From Bacillus sp. HSf4 (GTDB lineage Bacteria; Bacillota; Bacilli; Bacillales; Bacillaceae): a stretch of 64,000 nt of DNA. The translations under genes were made by a program, and so were the position numbers. How positions within the stretch are numbered: position 1 is the first letter of the stretch; every line of letters starts with the position of its first letter. Positions 1-7,714 of the stretch are shown here, piece by piece. Where the stretch lies: contig NZ_CP120679.1 of the NCBI RefSeq assembly GCF_029537375.1, forward strand, positions 4,011,501 through 4,075,500, read 5' to 3'. The notes below the pieces were generated by a model. That model searched no databases and was not told where the DNA came from. It was given only the letters and a program-made list of their open reading frames with translations.

Positions 1-225
1 CGCGCCCAGCATCATGCCGACCAATGTGTAGCTGCCGATCGCTCCGGCCTGAATCGCTGTTAAGTTCCATTCCTCCATCAGCCACGGAAGGCTGACACCG
101 TACATGGCAATATCATAGCCATCAAAGGCGACGGCGAAAAAACACCAGAAGAAAACGGTCATATGCACTTTATTCCATTTGCTTCTCGCCATGACTTCTC
201 CGGGATCAACTGAACGATTTATCAT
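1..225 (-). CDS. Aromatic acid:H+ symporter, MFS (partial, N-terminal 75 residues)
   Basis: The gene starts at an ATG at 225, preceded by a GGAGG-type site at about 231-235, and runs off the left edge, so only the first 75 residues are seen. They contain a first transmembrane segment (FFWCFFAVAFDGYDIAMYG) carrying the FDGYD motif. That motif is characteristic of the AAHS family (PcaK, BenK, MhbT), which imports benzoate-type acids by proton symport. A second helix begins near the edge. The gene lies 29 bp downstream of the extradiol dioxygenase gene on the same strand, so it is probably the last seen gene of the catabolic operon. Protocatechuate or 4-hydroxybenzoate import is inferred from context; the substrate cannot be read from the sequence. 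Confidence 0.8.
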   Translation of the reverse strand, partial: MINRSVDPGEVMARSKWNKVHMTVFFWCFFAVAFDGYDIAMYGVSLPWLMEEWNLTAIQAGAIGSYTLVGMMLGA

Positions 226-254
226 TTATTCCTCCGCCTCCAGATCGATTGATA

Positions 255-1106
255 TTAACGCACAGTGTTTTTTTCAGTGAGCCTGGCGGACCGGGTCGCT
301 GAACACATCGGTTCAAAAGCCATGACAACATTGGAGCTGCCTGATGATTGGCCATATCCGTAATACGTGCTTTTACAGCCATCCTCCAGCACGCCCAGCA
401 GCATGGCAATATGCCGGCCGCCTGCTTCAAGACCGGCGTTTTTCGCGTATTGAGGAAGCATGAGCTTTGCGGATACCAAATCATTGTCTGTCAGATACGT
501 TAAGAACTGCCCGTCAAGCGCCTGCTCTGCAAGGGTTGGCATGCATTCCGGCCCCCTCACCAAATGATGGCTGAGAGCCCCGCTGGCGATAAATACGGTT
601 TTTTTCCCGCTTTCTTTCAGCACTCTTCCGGCCAGCTGGCCCCACAAATACGTTTCCTCTAAATTGGCGGCTAATGTAACCGATAAATCGATCACCGGAA
701 TATCGCCGTTTGGCACGAGATAACGAAGTGGAACGACTGTACCGTAATCCCAGCAATATACCGGGTCATTGACGGGAATAACGGGCAGCCCTCCATTGAT
801 GCCCGCTTCCGCCAATTCAATTGCCAACTCGGTATCTCCTGGATAGGAATACGGAACATCTGATATTAAATTCGGGCATTCCAGCGCCGTCAACACACCT
901 CGATGTTCCGGGGCCGCATCGACAAGATGGTCAAAGCTTGACGTCCAGTGGCAGGAAATGATGACAATCGCGTCAGGCTGAATTCGTTCAATCATTCCGG
1001 AAAGCCGCTTCATGCCTTTGACAAGCTCCTTTTGAAACTCAGGCGTTCTTTCTTCAAAGCACATTCTCGGTGTATGCGGAACAAGTGCCGCCAATTCAAT
1101 CGACAT
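255..1106 (-). CDS. Class III (LigB/DODA-type) extradiol ring-cleavage dioxygenase, PraA-like
   Basis: The protein has 283 residues from the ATG at 1106, which has GGGAGGAAT seven bases upstream; an ATG 15 bases further upstream lacks such a site. The fold family is the LigB-like non-haem Fe(II) dioxygenases. Visible are the N-terminal ALVPHTPRM segment with a metal-ligand-type His11, SCHW with His53, and the SGALSHH motif near residue 187. These enzymes open catecholic rings with O2. The neighbours are a tautomerase, a 4-oxalocrotonate decarboxylase, a semialdehyde dehydrogenase and an ACMSD-type decarboxylase. They suggest protocatechuate 2,3-cleavage to 5-carboxy-2-hydroxymuconate-6-semialdehyde. 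A related catechol, homoprotocatechuate or aminophenol substrate is possible. Family is firm; substrate is inference. Confidence 0.85.
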   Translation of the reverse strand: MSIELAALVPHTPRMCFEERTPEFQKELVKGMKRLSGMIERIQPDAIVIISCHWTSSFDHLVDAAPEHRGVLTALECPNLISDVPYSYPGDTELAIELAEAGINGGLPVIPVNDPVYCWDYGTVVPLRYLVPNGDIPVIDLSVTLAANLEETYLWGQLAGRVLKESGKKTVFIASGALSHHLVRGPECMPTLAEQALDGQFLTYLTDNDLVSAKLMLPQYAKNAGLEAGGRHIAMLLGVLEDGCKSTYYGYGQSSGSSNVVMAFEPMCSATRSARLTEKNTVR

Positions 1107-1130
1107 GTATATTCCTCCCAACCCTAATTT

Positions 1131-1322
1131 TTACGGCTTCGCTTTTGAAGCCGGCTTGCCGCCTATGCCCCAGTGTGTTTTCGGAATCTCTGTAACAAGA
1201 ACACGGACATTTTCTTTAGGCGCATCCAACGTGGTGCTGACCGCATCTGTCACATGCTGAATGACTTCCTCCACTTTTTCCGGCGGCCGGCCTTCTAATA
1301 TTTGAATGTGAATAATCGGCAA
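1131..1322 (-). CDS. 4-Oxalocrotonate tautomerase
   Basis: The protein has 63 residues and is read from a TTG at 1322 with GGAGGAGATAG just upstream. This start puts Pro directly after the initiator Met (PIIHIQILEGR), as the family requires, because the mature N-terminal Pro1 is the catalytic base. The longer reading frame starting MKMEEIG would bury that proline and is rejected. The 4-OT monomer is normally about 62 residues and forms hexamers. The enzyme interconverts 2-hydroxymuconate and 2-oxo-3-hexenedioate. It sits between the dioxygenase and the decarboxylase genes, with short gaps, in one operon. It corresponds to praC in the Paenibacillus protocatechuate 2,3-cleavage cluster. Confidence 0.9.
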   Translation of the reverse strand: MPIIHIQILEGRPPEKVEEVIQHVTDAVSTTLDAPKENVRVLVTEIPKTHWGIGGKPASKAKP

Positions 1323-1339
1323 ACCTATCTCCTCCATTT

Positions 1340-2122
1340 TCAACAGGCTGTAAACGAAACATCGCCAAGACCTTCAACATGTGCTGAAACACGGTCCCCG
1401 CGATGCAGCATGACAGCTCCCGTAACACCGCCGGTCAAAATGATGCTTCCCGCTTTCAGCTTTTCGTTTTTCCGGGCGAGCATATCGGCGAGCATCGCTG
1501 CCGAATTGGCGGGGTGTCCCACGACTGCAGCGCCTGTCCCCTGCTCTTTGACCTCGCCGTTGATCATTAATGAGACTTTTACCGAATCGAGCCTTAGACC
1601 GTCCGGTTTTCTGATTTTTTCACCAAACACGACTCTGGAAGATGACGCATTATCCGCTATAACATCTGGCAGGGTAAAAGAAAAATTTTCATAGCGGCTG
1701 TCAATCACTTCAAGAGCGGGAAGAAAAAAATCGGTCGCGGCGAGGATTTGCTCACCTGTAACACCTGGACCTTCTATATCCTCCCCCAGCAAAAAGGCAA
1801 TCTCAGCTTCGACTTTTGGGTGGATCAGCTGTTCCATTTGGAGCGCCCCGCCATTGGGCACGAGCATATCTTCAAAAATATATCCGTAGATCGGTTCTTC
1901 CACATTCATTTGCTGCATTTTCGCCCGGCTCGTCAAGCCCATTTTCGGACCGATAATCCCGCTGCCCTGCTTTGCTTTCAGCAAAATCAACTCTTTTTGT
2001 ATTTCATAGGCATCTTCAACCGTCAGCTCCGGATGGTCTTTTGTGATTCTTTCGATTTCCCGCTTTTCTACTTCAGCGAGATAAAGCAGATGAGCCGTTT
2101 CCTTGAGTGCTGTCGCGTTCAT
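1340..2122 (-). CDS. 4-Oxalocrotonate decarboxylase (2-oxo-3-hexenedioate decarboxylase)
   Basis: The protein has 260 residues, the usual length for the hydratase/decarboxylase family (DmpH, XylI, NahK; related hydratases DmpE). The segments KMGLTSRAKM, EEPIYGY, HPKVEAEIAFL and IDSRYENFSF followed by DNASSSR match remembered DmpH more closely than the vinylpyruvate hydratase DmpE, so decarboxylase is preferred. The HPKVEAEIAF stretch supplies the acidic Mg2+ ligands. The enzyme would convert 2-oxo-3-hexenedioate to 2-hydroxypenta-2,4-dienoate plus CO2, working directly after the tautomerase encoded 18 bp downstream. It corresponds to praD. The later hydratase, aldolase and acylating aldehyde dehydrogenase of the lower pathway are not in the window. 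Confidence 0.85.
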   Translation of the reverse strand: MNATALKETAHLLYLAEVEKREIERITKDHPELTVEDAYEIQKELILLKAKQGSGIIGPKMGLTSRAKMQQMNVEEPIYGYIFEDMLVPNGGALQMEQLIHPKVEAEIAFLLGEDIEGPGVTGEQILAATDFFLPALEVIDSRYENFSFTLPDVIADNASSSRVVFGEKIRKPDGLRLDSVKVSLMINGEVKEQGTGAAVVGHPANSAAMLADMLARKNEKLKAGSIILTGGVTGAVMLHRGDRVSAHVEGLGDVSFTAC

Positions 2123-2137
2123 CGCAATTCTTCCCCC

Positions 2138-3613
2138 TTACAGCTTGATGCAAATATTTGATAATTCACTGAAAAACTCGAAACTGTGAATGCCTCCTTC
2201 ACGGCCAAGCCCGCTTTGCTTCATGCCGCCGAACGGCGTCCGCAAATCGCGGAGAAACCAGGTGTTGACCCAAACCATTCCCGATTCAATTTGTCCGGCA
2301 ACACGGTGTGCCCGGCGCAGGTCGTTCGTCCATACGGTTGCACTTAACCCGTAATGGGTGTCATTTGCTTGTGCGATGACTTCATCTTCATCATCAAATG
2401 GAATCACCGTCACAACCGGCCCGAAGATTTCTTCTTTGACAACCCTCGAGCTCCGGGAGATCCCCGTGATGATTGTCGGTTCAAGATAACATCCGGAAGC
2501 CTGGCCTTCAGAACGCTTACCTCCTGTTAAAATATCGCCGCCTTCGGTTTTCGCCAATGCGATGTAGTTCAGCACCCGCTCAGTATGTTCCGCCGAAATC
2601 AAGGCTCCGATATTCGTATTCGGATCAAAAGGGTCGCCGACCTTAAGTTCCTTTGTCTTATGAATAAACTTGTCCAAAAACTCATCATACGCTTCCCGTT
2701 CAATATAGATGCGGGAACCGCACATACATACTTCGCCTTGGTTGATAAAGCTTGATTTCAATGTGGTATTGACCGCTTCATCCATGTCGGCATCGGCAAA
2801 AATGATATTTGGGTTTTTCCCTCCCAATTCAAATGAGAGCTTTTTTAATGTTTTGGAGGCGGCTTCCATAATGACTTTTCCGGTTGCCGTTTCTCCAGTG
2901 AAGGAAATCGCATCAACATCCGGATGTGCAGATAGTGCCGCACCGGCGGAATCAGGTCCAAATCCGTGGACGATATTGACGACACCATCAGGAACACCTG
3001 CATCACGGCAGATTTCCCCGAGAAGCGTGGCCGTCATCGGCGTCAGTTCGGCCGGTTTGATGACGGCGGTATTCCCCGCTGCCAAGCATGGCGCTAATTT
3101 CCACGTCAGTAAAAGAAGCGGCAAATTCCAGGGATTGATCAATCCGACGACACCGACCGGGCGGCGGATCGCATAATTGATTGCAGCATCATCCGTCTGA
3201 TAGGCTTCCGTCCCGACTCCCCTCATAAAATCGGCAAAGAAATGAAAGTTGAAAGCAGACCGGGGAATATCCAAAGTGCTTGAGAGTGAAAGCGGCTTTC
3301 CGGTATCCAATGTCTCAAGCCTTGCCAGTTCATCCTTTCGCTGAAGAATGATGTCGCCGACCTTGCGGATGATATGAATTCTTTCATCAGCGGTCATGTT
3401 TTTCCAGCGTCCATTTAGTGCGCGCCTTGCAGCCGCGACAGCCAGATCCACCTCTTTTTGCCCTCCCTCGGCTACTTTTCCGATCACTTCCTGTGTAGCT
3501 GGATTGATGTTGTCAAACGTTCTCCCGTTTTCCGAGGAGAAAGATCTGCCGTTGATAAAATGACGGCAGTCAAACGGTTTTACAATTTTAGCCGACGGGG
3601 TGTGAACACTCAT
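2138..3613 (-). CDS. 2-Hydroxymuconate-semialdehyde dehydrogenase (ALDH superfamily)
   Basis: The protein has 491 residues from the ATG at 3613 (MSVHTPSAKI), with AAAAGGAGG about 12 bases upstream; an in-frame TTG 24 bases further upstream overlaps that site. It is a full-length NAD(P)+-dependent aldehyde dehydrogenase. Visible are NPWNLPLLLLTWK, the nucleotide-site Gly motif SFTGETATGK, the catalytic Glu in FELGGKNPN and the catalytic Cys in NQGEVCMCGSR. The last motif is typical of the 2-hydroxymuconate-6-semialdehyde dehydrogenase branch (DmpC, XylG, PraB). It oxidises the ring-fission semialdehyde to 2-hydroxymuconate. It is the first gene of the minus-strand operon, divergent from the IclR gene, with a shared 177 bp control region. 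Confidence 0.87.
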   Translation of the reverse strand: MSVHTPSAKIVKPFDCRHFINGRSFSSENGRTFDNINPATQEVIGKVAEGGQKEVDLAVAAARRALNGRWKNMTADERIHIIRKVGDIILQRKDELARLETLDTGKPLSLSSTLDIPRSAFNFHFFADFMRGVGTEAYQTDDAAINYAIRRPVGVVGLINPWNLPLLLLTWKLAPCLAAGNTAVIKPAELTPMTATLLGEICRDAGVPDGVVNIVHGFGPDSAGAALSAHPDVDAISFTGETATGKVIMEAASKTLKKLSFELGGKNPNIIFADADMDEAVNTTLKSSFINQGEVCMCGSRIYIEREAYDEFLDKFIHKTKELKVGDPFDPNTNIGALISAEHTERVLNYIALAKTEGGDILTGGKRSEGQASGCYLEPTIITGISRSSRVVKEEIFGPVVTVIPFDDEDEVIAQANDTHYGLSATVWTNDLRRAHRVAGQIESGMVWVNTWFLRDLRTPFGGMKQSGLGREGGIHSFEFFSELSNICIKL

Positions 3614-3683
3614 ATCAATAAACAGCCTCCTTTTCAAATCCTTTCCATTAAATTAAAGGATTTTCAATCACTTGAAAACAGCA

Positions 3684-3704
3684 TTGTTCCTCTATGCGGA
3701 ACAA
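3684..3704. promoter_or_regulatory. Candidate IclR-type operator
   Basis: A perfect 7-bp inverted repeat, TTGTTCC-N7-GGAACAA, lies in the divergent gap between the dehydrogenase gene and the IclR regulator gene. Palindromes of about this size are typical targets of IclR-family proteins, so this is the best visible candidate for the island's control site. Binding is inferred only. Confidence 0.4.
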
Positions 3705-3790
3705 ACCGGATATTTTTTCCGAAAATTTGATATTTTTCGTTCTTTAATTCAAATTCGTGTTATATTATGTAATAAAAGGAAACAAATCCA

Positions 3791-4585
3791 ATGGAAAGAG
3801 TTGAGGAATCAATGACTGTTGAGACAAAGCAGCCAGATCTGCTCAATTCGGTTAAAAATGCGCTTCGGCTGCTTCAATCGTTTACCTTGGATTCACCGGA
3901 AAAGAAGGTAACCGAGCTCGCCTTATCGCTCGGCCTTGGAAAAAGCACGGTCTGGAGGCTCCTGAACACACTGGAGAGCGAAGGATTTGTCATGAAGGAT
4001 CCGGAATCGAAAAGATATAAGCTAGGATTGTCCGTCTTACAGTTAAACACCATTGTCAACTCCACCCTTGAAATCAACAAGGAATCCCAGCCGGTACTCG
4101 AAAGGCTGACAGATGATACCGGTGAAACATCCCACATCGCCATGCGCAGGGGATTCAGCGTCGTCTACATCAATCGGACGGAATCCCCGCGTCCTGTTGA
4201 AATCCTGTCTTACATCGGCCGGCAAAATCCCATGCACTGTACGAGCTCCGGAAAGGTGCTGCTCGCTTATGACAGGGACGGGCTGTTGGAATGCTATCTC
4301 AAACATGGCTTGAAAAGCGTGACAAAGCAAACGATTACAGATGAAAAAAAGCTGAAGGGCGAGCTTGAAGCTGTAAAAGCGGACGGATTTGACGTCAGCC
4401 ACGGAGAATTCATCGATGGCGTAACATCGGTTTCCGCTCCTGTCAGAAACTATCTCGGTCATGTCATGTATGCCGTCAGCGTCGTCGGCCCAACCAAACG
4501 CATGAAGGCCTCACAAGCTAAAATCATACATAAAGTGAAAGAAGCTGCCCGCGACATTTCAGAAAAACTCGGATATTGGAAATGA
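3791..4585 (+). CDS. IclR-family transcriptional regulator, PraR-like
   Basis: The protein has 264 residues from the ATG at 3791; an in-frame ATG at 3812 (MTVETKQP) has GAGGA closely upstream and could be the true start. The N-terminal winged helix-turn-helix spans roughly residues 20-75 (VTELALSLGLGKSTVWRLLN). The C-terminal effector-binding IclR domain follows (GETSHIAMRRGFSVVYI, HCTSSGKVLLA, GVTSVSAPV). IclR proteins often control aromatic-acid catabolism and bind the substrate or a ring-fission product. The gene is divergent from the minus-strand catabolic operon and is followed 10 bp later by the ACMSD-like decarboxylase gene. This mirrors the IclR regulator praR described for the Paenibacillus pra cluster. 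Confidence 0.88.
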   Translation: MERVEESMTVETKQPDLLNSVKNALRLLQSFTLDSPEKKVTELALSLGLGKSTVWRLLNTLESEGFVMKDPESKRYKLGLSVLQLNTIVNSTLEINKESQPVLERLTDDTGETSHIAMRRGFSVVYINRTESPRPVEILSYIGRQNPMHCTSSGKVLLAYDRDGLLECYLKHGLKSVTKQTITDEKKLKGELEAVKADGFDVSHGEFIDGVTSVSAPVRNYLGHVMYAVSVVGPTKRMKASQAKIIHKVKEAARDISEKLGYWK

Positions 4586-4595
4586 TGCCAAAGAA

Positions 4596-5561
4596 ATGGG
4601 GGAATCCGCTTTGTTTGATCTTCATACACACTTCATCCCGGACGATGTCCTGCAATGGCTGAAAGACAATCAAAACGCGGTCGGCGCCGTCTGGGAAAAA
4701 AGATCGCCTGATCAAGCAGCGTTTTTGACAGTCAACCGCAAATGGGGATTTGAATTAAAAGAGTTGTTTTTTAAAGAAACCTTATATTTGGAGGCGCAAA
4801 AAAAAGCCGGTGTCTCCCATTCGCTCGCATCTCCTGTCCCCCAGCTTTTTCTTTACGATCTTCCCGAGGAGATAACAGATGAATTATCTTCTGTCTATAA
4901 CAATGCGCTGTCCATATGGACAAAACACAACAGTCATCGTCTTTCAGGTCTCGGGACCATTCCGCTCAACAGTCCGCTGAAGGCTTGCCAGCGTTTAGGT
5001 GAGGCGATGGATCTTGGGCTCAAAGGCGCGATCATCGGACCGGGCGCATCCGGCAGGCTTCTCTCAGATGAAGTTTTTACACCGCTTTGGGAAGAAGCCA
5101 ACAGACGAAAAGCGATCATATTTATCCATCCCCTTCTTTCTGAAGATCCGCGGCTGCGCCGGAAAATGATGCCAAATTTAATCGGTGTTCCTTGGGAAAC
5201 GACTGTCTGTGCGGCTGACTTGCTGCTCAGCGGTGTTACAGACCGATTTCCAAATGTAAAAATCCTTTTGGCTCATGGAGGGGGCTATCTGCCATATCAA
5301 ATCGGCCGCCTGAACAAAGGGTATGAAAAGTGGACAGATGTTTCCGCTTCGATCTCGGCCGCGCCGGAGGAATATTTGCCCAGCTTTTGGTTTGACAGTG
5401 TGCTATGGAACAAAGAGAGTGCGGCATATTTAATAAAGCTTGTCGGAGAAGAACGGATCGTACCAGGTTCCGACTTTCCTTTTGACCTTTGCGAATGGCC
5501 GCCTGCCGACATCGGGCAAAAAGGTGCTGAAGCTTTGCTGAATGTAAAAGTGAAAGCATAA
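4596..5561 (+). CDS. ACMSD-type amidohydrolase/decarboxylase, PraH-like
   Basis: The protein has 321 residues from the ATG at 4596. A TTG at 4611 (giving MFDLHTHFIP) has GGGGGA suitably spaced and may be the real start, since family members begin just before the HxH motif. Zinc-ligand motifs are visible: DLHTHF near the N-terminus, IFIHPLL, LLAHGGGYLPYQ and GSDFPF. This is the amidohydrolase branch of 2-amino-3-carboxymuconate-6-semialdehyde decarboxylase. In the pra pathway the homologue PraH removes the carboxyl group of 5-carboxy-2-hydroxymuconate-6-semialdehyde, linking the dioxygenase to the semialdehyde dehydrogenase. Context supports that role, but the substrate is inferred. It follows the IclR gene and probably shares its transcript. 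Confidence 0.8.
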   Translation: MGESALFDLHTHFIPDDVLQWLKDNQNAVGAVWEKRSPDQAAFLTVNRKWGFELKELFFKETLYLEAQKKAGVSHSLASPVPQLFLYDLPEEITDELSSVYNNALSIWTKHNSHRLSGLGTIPLNSPLKACQRLGEAMDLGLKGAIIGPGASGRLLSDEVFTPLWEEANRRKAIIFIHPLLSEDPRLRRKMMPNLIGVPWETTVCAADLLLSGVTDRFPNVKILLAHGGGYLPYQIGRLNKGYEKWTDVSASISAAPEEYLPSFWFDSVLWNKESAAYLIKLVGEERIVPGSDFPFDLCEWPPADIGQKGAEALLNVKVKA

Positions 5562-5590
5562 AAAAAGTGGACCTTGGATAAGGTCCACCT
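5561..5590. terminator. Intrinsic terminator between praH-like gene and pta
   Basis: A 9-bp GC-containing stem (GTGGACCTT/AAGGTCCAC) with a four-base loop has six A residues on its left side. It therefore works best as a terminator of the minus-strand gene pta. It may also serve the plus-strand gene, where the following T run is weak. Confidence 0.8.
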
Positions 5591-5601
5591 TTCTGGCAAT
5601 A

Positions 5602-6573
5602 TTATAGCGCTTGTGCTGCCGTAATAAGGGCAAGGTTGTAAACATCTTCTGCGTTGCAGCCTCTGGACAGATCGTTCACAGGCATGTTCAGACCTTGCAA
5701 GATCGGTCCGACCGCCTCAAAATTGCCGAGGCGCTGCGCGATTTTGTAGCCGATGTTTCCTGCTTCCAGGCTTGGGAATACAAACACATTTGCATCGCCT
5801 TTAATAACGGAGTCCGGCGCTTTTTTCTCAGCGACAGACGGAACAAATGCCGCATCAAATTGGAATTCACCGTCAAGCGTAAGCTCAGGCGCTTTTTCTT
5901 TGGCAATGGCTACAGCGTTGGCCACCTTTTCAGTCTCATCAGATTTAGCCGATCCTTTTGTTGAGAAGCTGAGCATCGCCACGCGCGGCTCAATGTCGAA
6001 CATTTTCGCTGTATTGGCGCTTTCGATTGCAATTTCGGCAAGATCCTCGCTGTCAGGCGCAATGTTGATCGCGCAGTCTGCGAACACATACTGCTCTTCG
6101 CCGCGAGCCATGATGAAAACTCCGGATGTTTTTTTGACGCCTTCTTTTGTTTTAATAATCTGCAGCGCCGGGCGGACCGTATCCGCTGTTGAATGAGCCG
6201 CACCGCTGACAAGACCGTCGGCAAGTCCTTTATAAACAAGCATCGTTCCAAAATAGTTTTCATCTAAAAGAATTTGGCGCGCCTGCTCTTCCGTCGCTTT
6301 TCCTTTACGGCGCTCAACGAAAGCCTGCACAAGCTCTTCCATTCCTTCATATGTATGAGGATCATATATATCAACACCATCAAGTGTTAAGTTCAATCCT
6401 TTTGCTTTCTCCGTAATGTCCTCTTTGTTTCCGACGAGGATCGGCTTTAAGACGTTATTTCCGGCCAAATTGTTGACCGCTGTCAGGATGCGTTCATCCA
6501 AGCCTTCCGGAAATACAATTTTAACTCCTTTTCCTGCTACTTTTTCCTGCACTGTTGTAAATAAATCTGCCAC
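5602..6573 (-). CDS. pta: Phosphate acetyltransferase
   Basis: The protein has 323 residues from the GTG at 6573 (VADLFTTVQEKVAGKG), which has AAGGAGGG seven bases upstream. The length equals B. subtilis Pta. The PTA_PTB fold is seen through VFPEGLDERIL, ADGLVSGAAHSTADTVRPALQ and NVFVFPSLEAGNIGYK. It makes acetyl phosphate from acetyl-CoA, the first step of overflow acetate excretion. It borders hemQ, as in B. subtilis (ywfI next to ywfJ). Regulation looks like B. subtilis: a promoter at 6614-6641 with a cre site centred about 55 bp upstream of the expected transcription start, consistent with activation by CcpA. Confidence 0.96.
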   Translation of the reverse strand: MADLFTTVQEKVAGKGVKIVFPEGLDERILTAVNNLAGNNVLKPILVGNKEDITEKAKGLNLTLDGVDIYDPHTYEGMEELVQAFVERRKGKATEEQARQILLDENYFGTMLVYKGLADGLVSGAAHSTADTVRPALQIIKTKEGVKKTSGVFIMARGEEQYVFADCAINIAPDSEDLAEIAIESANTAKMFDIEPRVAMLSFSTKGSAKSDETEKVANAVAIAKEKAPELTLDGEFQFDAAFVPSVAEKKAPDSVIKGDANVFVFPSLEAGNIGYKIAQRLGNFEAVGPILQGLNMPVNDLSRGCNAEDVYNLALITAAQAL

Positions 6574-6613
6574 TATATACCCTCCTTGAAGATTGCAAAA
6601 AACTTCTCTATTT

Positions 6614-6641
6614 AGCATACTCTTTTGAGATATAAATTCAA
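6614..6641 (-). promoter_or_regulatory. Predicted SigA promoter of pta
   Basis: On the minus strand, TTGAAT (6636-6641) and TATGCT (6614-6619) are separated by 16 bp, with transcription expected near 6607. The match is moderate, as for an activated promoter. Confidence 0.5.
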
Positions 6642-6655
6642 TCCTTCAGCCTCAA

Positions 6656-6669
6656 TTATAACGCTTACA
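6656..6669 (-). promoter_or_regulatory. cre site upstream of pta (CcpA target)
   Basis: TGTAAGCGTTATAA matches the catabolite-responsive element consensus TGWAANCGNTNWCA at 13 of 14 positions. It is centred about 55 bp upstream of the start expected from the adjacent promoter, the helical position known for CcpA activation of pta in B. subtilis. Confidence 0.7.
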
Positions 6670-6909
6670 TATTAAAAACGCTTTTTTTTAATTAAATTAA
6701 GCGGAAATATTTTCATGTAGTCAATGGAAAATGGAGATTCAGTACCTTGCCTTAGTACGTATTCGTTATTATTATGCAACAGCCTTCTCCGCTTATACGG
6801 GGCTGCCTCAGGGTGCCGCAGTTTTTATTCGAGGACCTTGAAACAGATGAAATAGGGCAAACTATGATATGATGAAATCAATTACATATAAATTGGGAGT
6901 GAATGCAAA

Positions 6910-7674
6910 ATGAGCGAACAGCAGAAAACGAATGAAGCCGCACAAACGCTTGACGGCTGGTATGCCCTTCACGATTTCCGAACGATGGACTGGTCTGCAT
7001 GGAAGCTGCTTTCAAGCGACGAACGCCAGATCATCATCAGCGAATTTACCGGTCTCCTTGAAAAATGGGGCGCGGTGCAAAAAGAAGGAAACGGAAGCCA
7101 CACATTGTACAGCATCGTCGGCCAGAAAGCCGATTTCATGCTGATGATTTTGCGTCCGACGATGGAGGAATTAAACGAGATCGAACTTGAATTCAATAAA
7201 TCAAAACTGGCGGAATTTACCATTCCTGCTTATTCATACGTATCTGTCGTCGAGCTCAGCAACTATATGGGAAGCGGTGACGGAGATCCTTATGAAAATC
7301 CGCAGGTGCGCGCCCGCCTCTATCCGGAACTGCCTGATGCCAAGTATGTCTGCTTCTATCCGATGGATAAAAGAAGATCGGGCAATGATAACTGGTACAT
7401 GCTGTCCATGGAAGAGCGGCGAAACTTAATGCGCAGCCACGGCATGATCGGACGCGGCTATGCAGGCAAAGTCAAGCAGATCATTACGGGTTCCATCGGC
7501 TTTGACGATTACGAATGGGGTGTAACACTTTTCTCCGATGATGTGCTCCAGTTCAAAAAGCTTGTCTATGAAATGCGCTTTGACGAAGTCAGCGCACGTT
7601 ACGGAGAATTCGGTTCGTTCTTTGTCGGCAACCGTCTCTCCAATGAACAGCTGCCCGCATTTTTATACGTATAA
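6910..7674 (+). CDS. hemQ: Coproheme decarboxylase (HemQ/ChdC)
   Basis: The protein has 254 residues, the usual family size. It is a chlorite-dismutase-fold enzyme that uses H2O2 to convert coproheme III into protoheme in the Gram-positive coproporphyrin-dependent pathway. The conserved [11 protein letters not shown] segment provides the radical-forming Tyr (Tyr150 here). [13 protein letters not shown] provides the proximal haem His (His177). The 27-residue spacing equals that of the characterised Geobacillus enzyme (Tyr145 and His172, from memory). In B. subtilis the gene is ywfI, divergent from pta, as here. A GGGAGTG ribosome site precedes the ATG. Confidence 0.95.
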   Translation: MSEQQKTNEAAQTLDGWYALHDFRTMDWSAWKLLSSDERQIIISEFTGLLEKWGAVQKEGNGSHTLYSIVGQKADFMLMILRPTMEELNEIELEFNKSKLAEFTIPAYSYVSVVELSNYMGSGDGDPYENPQVRARLYPELPDAKYVCFYPMDKRRSGNDNWYMLSMEERRNLMRSHGMIGRGYAGKVKQIITGSIGFDDYEWGVTLFSDDVLQFKKLVYEMRFDEVSARYGEFGSFFVGNRLSNEQLPAFLYV

Positions 7675-7683
7675 AAGAAAGAG

Positions 7684-7712
7684 GCTCCAAAGACGATCTT
7701 TGGAGCTTCTGC
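7684..7712 (+). terminator. Intrinsic terminator after hemQ
   Basis: A perfect 10-bp stem, GCTCCAAAGA/TCTTTGGAGC, with a CGA loop is followed by TTCTGCTTTT. It lies just after the hemQ stop. The convergent secreted-protein gene ends at 7715. Confidence 0.85.
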
Positions 7713-7714
7713 TT

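Larger units (their letters stand above)
6574..6909. other. Divergent intergenic region pta-hemQ
   Basis: This 336 bp gap holds the pta promoter and cre on its left side. On its right, for hemQ, there is a TATGAT/TATAAA-rich stretch near 6863-6893 and the GGGAGTG site before the ATG at 6910. No further gene or known RNA motif was recognised. Confidence 0.5.
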
